Below are positions 9,632 through 14,859 of a stretch of DNA of 14,859 bases, piece by piece; positions within the stretch are counted from its first letter, which is position 1, and the number at the start of each line of letters is the position of its first letter. The notes beneath the pieces were generated by a model. That model ran no database searches. It was not told where the DNA came from and saw only the letters and a list, made by a program, of their open reading frames with translations. This DNA comes from an uncultured Opitutaceae bacterium (GTDB lineage Bacteria > Verrucomicrobiota > Verrucomicrobiae > Opitutales > Opitutaceae): NCBI GenBank assembly GCA_946482625.1, contig CAMLSH010000038.1:1-14859 (forward strand). The letters run 5' to 3'. A program made the translations under genes and the position numbers.

Positions 9632-10330
9632 TCAAAACGTGCCGAGCACGAGCCACGCTCCCGCGGCCAGCACGAGTATTCCGCAGCATCGGCGCAGCCA
9701 TTTAGCGCCGGGCGCATTGCCCTGCCAGGAAAGCCAGCGTTGCACCCAGCTGGTCGAAAAGCCTGCCAGGCCGATCACCGCGCAGTGGCCGAGTCCGAAA
9801 AACACGAGCACTCCGTAAGCGAAAAACGGCGCCGTCGTCGCCATGCCAATCGTCACTCCAAGGACCGGAGCCATGAAGCCAAACGTGCAGGGGCCGAGCG
9901 CCGCGCCGAAGACCAGCCCGAAAAGCAGAGCACCCCACGCTCCGCGTCGTGGCTGATTCGGCGCGAGACGCCATCCCTCCGGGATCGGAAGGAGACCGAG
10001 CAGATGCAGTCCGAACACGAAGAAGAGGGCGGCCACCGCATAGTTTCCCCACGAGCCGAGGTCTCCCATCATTCGTCCTGCCGCCGCCGTAAGAGCGCCG
10101 ATCAGCGCGATGGATCCGAGGATACCCAGCGCAAAGAGAGTCGATAACCCGGCGGCGCGGCGTGGTGTCACCGCTCCTCCGCTTTGCAAGAATCCGACGA
10201 TGAGCGGAATGCTCGCGAGATGACATGGACTGAGCACGATGCTCAGCACGCCCCAGGCAAATGCGGCGAGCAGCGCGATCAACGGAGCTCCCGTCATGGC
10301 ATCGGTCAGAGAGATAAAAAGTGAATCCAT
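9632..10330 (-). CDS. CcdA/DsbD-like membrane disulfide reductant transporter
   Basis: This 232-residue polytopic membrane protein has about six hydrophobic segments. It matches the transmembrane core of the CcdA/DsbD family, which passes electrons from cytoplasmic thioredoxin to periplasmic thiol-disulfide proteins. The two conserved cysteines sit in the expected symmetric places: C36 in VLSPCHLASIPL and C148 in GAALGPCTFGFMAP, each with neighbouring prolines. The start at 10330 (MDSLFISLTD) is 11 nt after the stop of the exported thioredoxin, the probable partner it keeps reduced. The frame runs open to 10810 but that part overlaps the thioredoxin gene and looks like antisense-type noise. 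It is the last gene of the arsR-permease operon. A role in general cytochrome c maturation is possible but no cytochrome genes are nearby. Confidence 0.88.
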   Translation of the reverse strand: MDSLFISLTDAMTGAPLIALLAAFAWGVLSIVLSPCHLASIPLIVGFLQSGGAVTPRRAAGLSTLFALGILGSIALIGALTAAAGRMMGDLGSWGNYAVAALFFVFGLHLLGLLPIPEGWRLAPNQPRRGAWGALLFGLVFGAALGPCTFGFMAPVLGVTIGMATTAPFFAYGVLVFFGLGHCAVIGLAGFSTSWVQRWLSWQGNAPGAKWLRRCCGILVLAAGAWLVLGTF

Positions 10331-10341
10331 CAGAGGATTCT

Positions 10342-10749
10342 TTATCGCGATGCCGGTGGTTTCAGTTCGAGACCCAGCTCCTTCCATTTTGCCAGTATGT
10401 CCTTCTCGGAGATGAATCCTTCGTGGCGGAAGCGCTCCTTGCCGGCCGCGTCGAAAAATATCTGCGTAGGGATGACTCGAATACTGTAGCGGGCGCCTTC
10501 TTCGCGTTTCTCCCACACGTCGATGAAAACGACCTCCATCTGCCCGACGTATTCCCGGGCGAGTTTGTCCAGGATGGGCTTCATCATCTTGCACGGGACG
10601 CACTTCGAGGCGCCGAGATCGACGAGCCGCGGCAGAGCGGGCTTGGTCTCGGGGGGAACCGGAGCTTCGCCGGCGGAGTGTCCGACGCCCGCGAAAGTCA
10701 GGCAGGCGACGGCGATCGCGAGAACCCGGAAGTAGGAGAGGAGTTTCAT
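10342..10749 (-). CDS. Exported thioredoxin-fold protein
   Basis: This 135-residue thioredoxin has an N-terminal signal peptide or anchor (about 1-25, MKLLSYFRVLAIAVACLTFAGVGHSAG). The active site is CVPC (C50 and C53) in GASKCVPCKMM, and the cis-proline is P94 in RVIPTQIFFD; the beta strand VVFIDVW and the final helix complete the fold. It probably reduces disulfides on the periplasmic face. It is followed after 11 nt by the CcdA-like transporter, which would recharge it. The gap to the small thioredoxin upstream is 106 nt, the longest between genes in this operon, and I see no promoter or further gene in it. Confidence 0.9.
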   Translation of the reverse strand: MKLLSYFRVLAIAVACLTFAGVGHSAGEAPVPPETKPALPRLVDLGASKCVPCKMMKPILDKLAREYVGQMEVVFIDVWEKREEGARYSIRVIPTQIFFDAAGKERFRHEGFISEKDILAKWKELGLELKPPASR

Positions 10750-10855
10750 GGTAAGAGCGGACGGTTATTTGCGGGCGCCGTTGGCCGGGCAGATCGCATC
10801 CTGACGACATCGGTCGTCCAGGAAATGGATGCCTGCGCGATTCTTGTGAGCCGAT

Positions 10856-11089
10856 TCAGGCGAGTAGTTTCTTTACGTCTCCGAGGCTGGGGACTTTGCC
10901 GGAGACCTTGACGACGCCATCTACGACGAGGGCGGGCGTGAACATCACGCCGAACGACGAGATCTCCGTGAGATCGGTGACCTTCTCCATCGTGTATTCG
11001 AGGCCGAGTTCGCGGGCGGCGTTCTCGGCGGTTTCAGCGAGCGTGCGGCACTTCGGGCAACCGGTGCCGAGTATTTGGATCTTTTTCAT
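10856..11089 (-). CDS. Small Thioredoxin_3-family redox disulfide protein
   Basis: This 77-residue cytoplasmic protein of the small archaeal/bacterial glutaredoxin-like family (Thioredoxin_3, redox-active disulfide protein 2) has the active site CPKC (C11 and C14) after the first strand MKKIQILGTG, and a cis-proline region FTPALVVDG near 50-58. The length is normal for the family. Its ATG overlaps the TGA of the DUF4405 gene by 4 nt (ATGA), which indicates translational coupling. Members are often encoded beside ArsR regulators and DUF318-type permeases, as here. It may deliver or reduce the thiol-bound metal(loid) for export, or act on the permease; that is inference. The longer open frame to 11494 is not protein-like upstream of this ATG. 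Confidence 0.92.
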   Translation of the reverse strand: MKKIQILGTGCPKCRTLAETAENAARELGLEYTMEKVTDLTEISSFGVMFTPALVVDGVVKVSGKVPSLGDVKKLLA

Positions 11090-11484
11090 GGCGATGATTT
11101 GGGTTGAGCGGGGGTGGAAGTAACGGCGGCGTGTTCGGACCGCGCTTCGCTCTCGTGGGTGACCGGCCAGAGCAAGGCGGCCAGGGGCAACGCGAGGCCC
11201 AATGCGAAGCCTGCGACAAGACGCCAGGAGCGGCGCTGGCTCGCGACGATCCAGAGCCAGCGAGCGTGCATCGCCAAGTGGCCCGCGACGAGCGCGAGCG
11301 CTGCATACGCCAGCCAGGTGTGCAGGTCGCCCCAGTCGTGGCGGCCCCAGCCGAGCAGGCTCAGTCCGCGGCCGCCGCGCGAACCCGGCGGGAGGCGAAA
11401 TTCGAGGATGAGTCCGGTGGCGAGGGTGGCCAGGCCGGTCAGCCACAGCGCCAGATTGAGCAAACGATTTATGGTAGTTTTCAT
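11086..11484 (-). CDS. DUF4405-like membrane protein
   Basis: This 132-residue membrane protein has three hydrophobic helices (about 8-26, 53-72 and 88-107). Histidines H49, H55, H69 and H73 lie around the second helix in GRHDWGDLHTW and AGHLAMHARW. This pattern resembles DUF4405 proteins, which are related to cytochrome b-type heme proteins, so heme binding is possible but not shown. A hydrophilic C-terminal tail (110-132) rich in S, A, P and K follows. Its ATG overlaps the permease stop by 4 nt and its stop overlaps the Thioredoxin_3 start by 4 nt, so it is locked between them. It may provide an electron path across the membrane for the redox proteins of the operon. The family assignment is moderately secure and the function is unknown. 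Confidence 0.8.
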   Translation of the reverse strand: MKTTINRLLNLALWLTGLATLATGLILEFRLPPGSRGGRGLSLLGWGRHDWGDLHTWLAYAALALVAGHLAMHARWLWIVASQRRSWRLVAGFALGLALPLAALLWPVTHESEARSEHAAVTSTPAQPKSSP

Positions 11485-12788
11485 CGGGATACAAAGAGGG
11501 CGCCGTAGGCCCAGCCGGTCAGAGTCGAAAGTCCGACGACGAGCCCCACGTAGGTGGCAGTTTTTTTCGGCCCGAGGACCGAGTTGATCACGATCATGCT
11601 CGGAAGACTCAGCGCGGGACCGGCGAGGAGCAGGGTGAGTGCGGGCCCCTGGCCCATGCCGCTTCCGATCAGGCCCTGAAGGATCGGCACCTCGGTGAGG
11701 GTGGCGAAATACATCAGTGCACCGGCGACAGCGGAAAAGAGATTTGCGCCGAAGGAATTTCCTCCGACGGAGCGGGCGATCCAATCGCTTGGGATCAAGC
11801 CTTCGTGCCCTGGCCGTCCCAGCAGCAATCCGGCGATGAGCACGCCGCCGATCAGAAGCGGGAAAATCTGTTTGGCGTTCTCCCAGGACTGACTGAACCA
11901 CTCGCCTGCTTCGCCGGCCTGTCCGGCGGTACACCACGCAAGACCCGCGACCGCGACGAGTACGGCCAGCTGCGGATGAGCAGGCACGAGCCAGCTGGCC
12001 GTTGCTGTTGCGACGGATGTGAGGGCGAGCTTAACGGCGGAGAGTTTTAGCCAACGCCACAGGATGAGACCGAAAACGACGGCGAAACTGGAGGTGATCC
12101 ACCACTTGGCGGTGTAAATCGCCGCGAAGAATCCAGACGCGTCGTCGGAGCGGCCCCAGTTTGCGAAAATCAAGATCGCGACCATCACACCGAAAAGCAC
12201 GGCTGTCTTCCACAGCGGGCGCGTGGCTGCCGGCTCGGGCAACTCGGCCATCTTGATCGCTTTCGCTTTCTCTTCGTGGCGGAAAAACCAATGCATGAGC
12301 GCGCCGATCAAAACCGAGAACACGATCGCGCCCACCGCCCGTGCGATACCGATCTGCAGGCCGAGGATTTTCGCCGTCAGGATGATCGCGAGCGCGTTGA
12401 TCGCAGGTCCGGAATAGAGGAATGCGGCCGCCGGTCCGAGGCCCGCGCCCATGCGATAGATTCCAGAAAAAAGCGGCAGCACGGTGCATGAGCATACGGC
12501 GAGGATCGTGCCAGAGACTGACGCGACACCGTAACTCGCCAGCTTGGGTGCATTCGGTCCGAAATAGCGCATCACCGATTGCTGGGAGACGAAGGCGCCG
12601 ATGGCTCCGGCGATCCAGAATGCCGGCAACAAACACAGAATCACGTGCTCCCGCGCATACCACTGGGTGAGCGCAAGCGCTTCCTGCAGTGCGCCGTCGA
12701 AACGCGTGTTACCCAACGGCAAAAAATAGAAGGCGGCAAAAACTCCGCCCATCCAGCCGAGGATCTTGAGTTCTGTCCGGGCATTCAT
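11481..12788 (-). CDS. ArsP_1/DUF318-type permease (SO_0444-like metal(loid) efflux)
   Basis: This 435-residue inner-membrane permease has about ten hydrophobic segments. Two related halves each contain a GPA signature: SGPAINALAI (126-135) and AGPALSLPSMIVI (389-401). The first half carries a Cys-Ser-Cys motif (C99 and C101 in LAVCSCTVLPLFSGI), and the central hydrophilic loop (about 168-190) is short. These features fit the DUF318/ArsP_1 family, whose members include trivalent organoarsenical exporters and proteins annotated as SO_0444-type Cu/Zn efflux transporters. The gene follows the ArsR-family repressor by 81 nt and has its own copy of the putative operator 9 nt before the start codon. 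Its stop overlaps the next gene by 4 nt. The substrate (arsenic, antimony, copper or zinc species) cannot be decided from sequence. Confidence 0.88.
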   Translation of the reverse strand: MNARTELKILGWMGGVFAAFYFLPLGNTRFDGALQEALALTQWYAREHVILCLLPAFWIAGAIGAFVSQQSVMRYFGPNAPKLASYGVASVSGTILAVCSCTVLPLFSGIYRMGAGLGPAAAFLYSGPAINALAIILTAKILGLQIGIARAVGAIVFSVLIGALMHWFFRHEEKAKAIKMAELPEPAATRPLWKTAVLFGVMVAILIFANWGRSDDASGFFAAIYTAKWWITSSFAVVFGLILWRWLKLSAVKLALTSVATATASWLVPAHPQLAVLVAVAGLAWCTAGQAGEAGEWFSQSWENAKQIFPLLIGGVLIAGLLLGRPGHEGLIPSDWIARSVGGNSFGANLFSAVAGALMYFATLTEVPILQGLIGSGMGQGPALTLLLAGPALSLPSMIVINSVLGPKKTATYVGLVVGLSTLTGWAYGALFVSR

Positions 12789-12797
12789 CGGGTGTTG

Positions 12798-12816
12798 TTT
12801 CGCGAATTAACGAAAT
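12798..12816. promoter_or_regulatory. Second putative ArsR operator, upstream of the permease
   Basis: The dyad TTTCG-N9-CGAAA lies 9 nt upstream of the permease ATG. It matches the operator at 13219-13237 at 16 of 19 positions, the differences all falling in the spacer and the inner edge of one arm. Its place in the arsR-permease gap suggests a second repressor site that would silence the efflux genes independently. No good promoter hexamers are seen around it. Confidence 0.55.
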
Positions 12817-12869
12817 TAAAGGGCGGGGAGTGGGGACGCTGGTTACAAGTGCGGGGGGCCGTACAGCGG

Positions 12870-13208
12870 TTAGCGTCCGCCGCCGGCGCAACAGTCGACG
12901 GTAAAGGTCACGTCCTGCCCTTCGCTCGCAGCTTCCAGACAGGTGGCAAACCGAACGACGCACGGCAGTTTCAATCGATAGAATACCTGCAATCCCCGCT
13001 TCTCGTCGTCGATCACGCCGACCGATTTCAGAACAGCGAGATGGCGCGAGACGGTGGACCAGCCAAGGCCGGTGAGATCCACGAGGTCGCACACGCATCG
13101 TTCGCCGTCAGCGAGCTCTTTGACGACCTGCAACCGGGCGGGATTGCCGAGAGCTTTGAAAAGAGCGGCTTGGCTGCGGGTGGTGGCGCGTTCTTTGGCC
13201 GTTGGCAT
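12870..13208 (-). CDS. ArsR-family transcriptional repressor
   Basis: This 112-residue winged-helix repressor has the ArsR fold: ALFKALGNPARLQVVKEL (15-32), a helix with the metal-type motif ERCVCDLV (C38 and C40), the recognition helix WSTVSRHLAVLKSVGV (50-65), and the wing EKRGLQVFYRL (69-79). C38 and C40 correspond to the ELCVCDL site where ArsR proteins bind As(III) or Sb(III). There are further cysteines at C83 and C90 and a terminal Cys-Cys pair (C106, C107) in a CCAGGG tail, which may complete the site or sense thiol redox state. It should dissociate from DNA when the metal(loid) binds, derepressing itself and the permease-thioredoxin genes downstream. The start at 13208 is supported by the family N-terminus and the operator just upstream. 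Confidence 0.93.
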   Translation of the reverse strand: MPTAKERATTRSQAALFKALGNPARLQVVKELADGERCVCDLVDLTGLGWSTVSRHLAVLKSVGVIDDEKRGLQVFYRLKLPCVVRFATCLEAASEGQDVTFTVDCCAGGGR

Positions 13209-13214
13209 GCGTGA

Positions 13215-13243
13215 CTTATTTCGCGAATATGCGAAATGGTCAA
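13215..13243 (-). promoter_or_regulatory. arsR promoter with operator between -35 and -10
   Basis: On the minus strand TTGACC (13238-13243) and AATAAG (13215-13220) are separated by 17 nt, matching the consensus at five and four of six positions. The spacer is filled almost exactly by the dyad ATTTCGC-N6-GCGAAAT (13218-13237, 7-bp perfect arms), the expected place for an ArsR repressor. Transcription would begin within a few nt of the ATG at 13208, so the mRNA may be leaderless. Confidence 0.6.
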
Positions 13244-13617
13244 GCGCCGCTGCGTTAAGCCGGGATCAATTTTATGACTGGGAGAGGGATCTTCCCCTCC
13301 ACGCATCCGCGTCCCTTCGATGCTTAGAATGCGACCATGCAAATCCCCCAAGTCCCCGAGAATGTTCGTATGGATTCTCGAAGCACCCGGGAGTGTTCAG
13401 GTCGGGCGACCCTGCGCATCGAAGGGGCTCACCGCGCCGAAACCCGCGCGGGGTCTGACCTGCGGTGGCTTTCATGTATCTCGGAAAGCGCTGCGATTTC
13501 GCAGGCATCTTCCTTCGTCGGCGCCAGTTTTCGTAGCAGTTTTTCTCGGATTGGCGCGGCTTCGGGGCGATCAGGCGGCCGAGTGCACCCGGCGACGTAA
13601 CGTCTTACCCAAACGCG
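13244..13617. other. Gene-free stretch between the arsR promoter and the tRNA-Asp terminator
   Basis: I see no supportable gene in these 374 nt. Short open frames exist on both strands (78 codons on minus at 13272-13508, 87 on plus at 13337-13600), but their translations show no domain, no good start context and the composition of random GC-rich frames. The main structure is the inverted-repeat element at 13313-13426, listed separately. Confidence 0.5.
13313..13426. repeat. 114-bp element bounded by perfect 11-bp inverted repeats
   Basis: CCCTTCGATGC (13313-13323) is repeated as its exact reverse complement at 13416-13426. Inside are a 7-bp stem CGAGAAT/ATTCTCG (13357-13363 with 13374-13380, 10-nt loop) and a near-palindrome GGTCGGGCGACC (13400-13411). 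The nested stems suggest a folded RNA or a small REP/MITE-like repeat. No transposase and no clear target-site duplication are visible. Confidence 0.45.
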
Positions 13618-13650
13618 AAAAGGCCCGTCTCCAAGGGAGGCGGGCCTTTT
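13618..13650. terminator. Strong bidirectional intrinsic terminator
   Basis: Arms of 15 nt, AAAAGGCCCGTCTCC (13618-13632) and GGAGGCGGGCCTTTT (13636-13650), pair fully with one G-T wobble around a 3-nt loop, with U-tracts in both directions. On the minus strand it ends the tRNA-Asp transcript, whose 3' CCA is 5 nt away. On the plus strand it would stop any transcript coming from the arsR side. Confidence 0.9.
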
Positions 13651-13655
13651 AAAAC

Positions 13656-13732
13656 TGGCGGGATGAACGGGACTCGAACCCGCGACCTTCTGCGTGACAG
13701 GCAGACGCTCTAACCAACTGAGCTATCACCCC
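13656..13732 (-). tRNA. tRNA-Asp (anticodon GTC)
   Basis: This is a complete 77-nt cloverleaf with encoded CCA. The acceptor stem GGGGTGA pairs with TCATCCC (one G-T wobble), the D-arm is AGCTCAGTTGGTTAGAGC, and the anticodon stem TCTGC/GCAGA holds the loop CTGTCAC with anticodon GTC. The T-arm contains GGTTCGAGTCC. Discriminator base G73 is the aspartate identity base. It has a candidate promoter upstream and a strong terminator immediately downstream. Confidence 0.98.
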
Positions 13733-13753
13733 GGAAATGAGGAAAGAGGGCGG

Positions 13754-13781
13754 ACGGTAGAAACGGAGGATTTCAAGTCAA
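13754..13781 (-). promoter_or_regulatory. Candidate tRNA-Asp promoter
   Basis: On the minus strand TTGACT (13776-13781) and TACCGT (13754-13759) are separated by 16 nt, 22 nt or so ahead of the tRNA 5' end. The -35 box is good and the -10 box is weak. Confidence 0.4.
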
Positions 13782-13822
13782 GCGGTGTTTTTGAAAGAAT
13801 CGCGGTGAGTCGTTTTTCCCTC

Positions 13823-13849
13823 TTGTCCCGAAGGTTGCCGGCCTTACTA
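13823..13849 (+). promoter_or_regulatory. Candidate tRNA-Arg promoter
   Basis: A TTGTCC box near 13824 is followed after about 16 nt by TACTAC, about 15 nt before the tRNA 5' end. The match to consensus is only partial; position is the main support. Confidence 0.25.
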
Positions 13850-13862
13850 CCGGTAGCGTTTT

Positions 13863-13939
13863 GCGGTGGTAGCTCAGCTGGATAGAGCAGCGGTTTTCTA
13901 AACCGCCGGTCGGGTGTTCGAGTCACCTCCACCGCACCA
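13863..13939 (+). tRNA. tRNA-Arg (anticodon TCT)
   Basis: This is a complete 77-nt cloverleaf with encoded CCA. The acceptor GCGGTGG pairs perfectly with CCACCGC, discriminator A73. The D-arm is AGCTCAGCTGGATAGAGC, the anticodon stem GCGGT/ACCGC holds the loop TTTCTAA with anticodon TCT (reading AGA), and the T-loop is TTCGAGT. It is divergent from tRNA-Asp, with 130 nt between them. No strong terminator follows; a few T residues come directly after. Confidence 0.98.
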
Positions 13940-14160
13940 CTTTTAAGCGGGGAATGCTGTTTTGTGGGCCTGGGAGGTGGGGCAATGAAGGCGGGTATGG
14001 CCCGGACAGTCGGAGGCCACGCTTCGGCAAGCGCGGCTACGCGGAGAGGGCGGAGTGCGTGGGCGCGGCCAACGGGCCATGAGGAGCATTGTCCCTGCCG
14101 GAAAAGCGGACGGTGTACGGCTCCGCTAACCCCGGGCGCGCTATTCCTGCGATACTGCGG
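13940..14160. other. Intergenic stretch between tRNA-Arg and the small secreted protein
   Basis: No gene is supportable in these 221 nt. A hairpin at 14016-14037 has the stem CGCTT/AAGCG with loop CGGC, extended by GCC/GGC past one mismatch. Further copies of a GCGGCTACG string occur at about 14033 and 14156. It may contain the 3' end of tRNA-Arg or a terminator for the gene on the minus strand. Confidence 0.35.
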
Positions 14161-14607
14161 CTACGGTTTAAAGCGGTAGGTGCTGTTGAAGATGAGTTGG
14201 ATTTTGGCGGTGACGAAGATGCGGACTTTGATGGTGCCTTCGCTTGCGCCGGGGGCGTTGGCGGTGGCGTGGCCTTCGATGCGGCGGTCTTCGCCGTCTT
14301 TGTTTTTGGCGGTGCCGGTGAAGGGGACGCGTTCGCCACGGGCGAGCTGGGCGAGTTGTTCGTCGGAGAAGTCGATGGAGAGCTGGCCGTCTTCGTTGTA
14401 GAAAAAGTACGGGAAGACTTTCGCGTGGTAAGACGTGCGGTAGGTGCCGTTTTCGCGCTGCAAAACTCCCGGCGTGAGCGTGACGTTGCCGATGTAGATC
14501 GAGGTTTTCGCCGGCGGAATGACGACCTGATCGTGCGGGGCGGCGGGCAGGTGGACGGTGGCGAGGATCAGCAGGAGAACGCTGAGGGCAGGCGTGCGAA
14601 AACGCAT
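14161..14607 (-). CDS. Small secreted protein of unknown function
   Basis: I do not recognise the family. The 148-residue product has a good signal peptide (MRFRTPALSVLLLILATVHLPAAP, cleavage near residue 22). The mature part is predominantly beta-like and slightly acidic to neutral: a strand pair SIYIGNVTLTPGVLQRENGTYRTSYHAKVFPYFFYNE, then SIDFSDEQLAQLARGERVPFTGTAKNKDGEDRRIEGHATA, and a final VRIFVTAKIQLIFNSTYRF. The spacing of aromatic residues and the ending TYRF hint at a periplasmic or outer-membrane-associated beta fold, but no catalytic motif is visible. The ATG at 14607 is set by the signal peptide. It is transcribed away from argH and towards tRNA-Arg, and appears monocistronic. Another frame open over 14168-14815 on the same strand is low-complexity Arg/Pro-rich and was rejected. 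Confidence 0.8.
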   Translation of the reverse strand: MRFRTPALSVLLLILATVHLPAAPHDQVVIPPAKTSIYIGNVTLTPGVLQRENGTYRTSYHAKVFPYFFYNEDGQLSIDFSDEQLAQLARGERVPFTGTAKNKDGEDRRIEGHATANAPGASEGTIKVRIFVTAKIQLIFNSTYRFKP

Positions 14608-14807
14608 GGAGCGATGGTGCGGGCGGCGGAGCGGCGGGCAACTGCTGTTTCGGAGTACGGGGGAGGCGCGGGATGCGAGGTGGTTGGTTTTGTGCCGATG
14701 CGGGCGGAGCGGAAGGATTGTACGCGTTACGATTGGACGATGCCTCGGCGGGCGGTGCGGTTTTCGCGTTGCGCGGCGGGGCGGGAGGGCGTGTGTTCGC
14801 AGGTCGT
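14608..14807. promoter_or_regulatory. Divergent intergenic region between the small secreted protein and argH
   Basis: These 200 nt must hold both promoters. On the minus strand a good -10-like hexamer TACAAT lies at 14717-14722, with no convincing -35 partner, giving a leader of about 100 nt for the secreted protein. No clear promoter is seen for argH, and no strong Shine-Dalgarno sequence precedes its ATG. Confidence 0.3.
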
Positions 14808-14859
14808 ATGGCCAAACCCTCTCATGTCACCTGGGGCGGACGCTTCAGCGCCGGTCCCG
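14808..14859 (+). CDS. argH: Argininosuccinate lyase, N-terminal 17 codons only
   Basis: The plus-strand ATG at 14808 opens MAKPSHVTWGGRFSAGP and runs off the right edge. The TWGGRFSxGP segment is the characteristic N-terminus of argininosuccinate lyase, the last enzyme of arginine synthesis, which splits argininosuccinate into arginine and fumarate in the cytoplasm. The remaining roughly 440 or more residues lie outside the window, so the call rests on this short but distinctive motif. Confidence 0.82.
   Translation, partial: MAKPSHVTWGGRFSAGP

Noticed and set aside
9489..9701. N-terminal extension of the sensor kinase (71 extra codons)
   Set aside because: It precedes a clean signal peptide starting at 9488 and overlaps the ccdA-like gene; composition is Arg/Ala-rich noise.
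10331..10810. Long N-terminal extension of the CcdA-like frame
   Set aside because: It runs across the whole exported thioredoxin gene in another frame and is Arg-rich; the real start at 10330 begins the membrane protein.
10750..10855. Possible small peptide with two cysteines in the gap between the two thioredoxin genes
   Set aside because: One minus-strand frame reads a short cysteine-containing peptide to a TAA, but it has no ATG, GTG or TTG start and no known similarity.
11090..11937. Extensions of the Thioredoxin_3 frame (to 11494) and the DUF4405 frame (to 11937)
   Set aside because: Both overlap genuine neighbours; the ATGA start-stop overlaps fix the true starts at 11089 and 11484.
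13694..13885. Short plus-strand and minus-strand open frames across the two tRNA genes
   Set aside because: They overlap clear tRNA cloverleafs and their promoters.
14168..14815. 215-codon minus-strand frame overlapping the small secreted protein
   Set aside because: Arg/Pro/His-rich low complexity; the overlapping frame with a signal peptide is far more protein-like.

Overview
The window looks like a chromosomal segment of a high-GC, Gram-negative carbohydrate-degrading bacterium, most likely a verrucomicrobium of the Opitutaceae type. That placement is an inference. It rests on the high GC, secreted glycosidases without SusC/SusD partners, a sensor kinase with a Reg_prop propeller and a Y_Y_Y domain, and weak Shine-Dalgarno sequences. 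No rRNA or other taxonomic marker lies in the window. Almost everything is on the minus strand, so the order of transcription runs from high to low coordinates.

Region A (about 9.5 kb down to 0.2 kb, minus strand) is a glycan-use locus. A 1019-residue sensor histidine kinase (propeller, Y_Y_Y, one membrane span, HisKA_3 and HATPase) is followed after 42 nt by a NarL-type response regulator. After 122 nt, which hold a good promoter candidate, come three secreted enzymes: a CE1-like esterase, a GH29 alpha-L-fucosidase and a GH2 beta-galactosidase-like enzyme. Together they could deacylate, defucosylate and degalactosylate a fucosylated, acylated glycan such as xyloglucan side chains. The two-component pair is the obvious candidate regulator. 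The esterase signal peptide lies upstream of its first ATG and seems to need an AUU start.

Region B (13.2 kb down to 9.6 kb, minus strand) is a metal(loid)/thiol-redox operon: an ArsR-family repressor, an ArsP_1/DUF318-type permease, a DUF4405 membrane protein, a small Thioredoxin_3 protein, an exported thioredoxin and a CcdA-like disulfide transporter. Stop and start codons overlap (ATGA) at two of the junctions. Two nearly identical dyads, each about 10 nt upstream of a start codon, sit in front of the repressor and the permease; I read them as repressor operators.

Region C (13.2 to 14.86 kb) holds a gene-free stretch with an inverted-repeat element, a strong bidirectional terminator, tRNA-Asp(GTC) on the minus strand, tRNA-Arg(TCT) divergent on the plus strand, a small secreted protein of unknown function on the minus strand, and the first 17 codons of argH running off the right edge.
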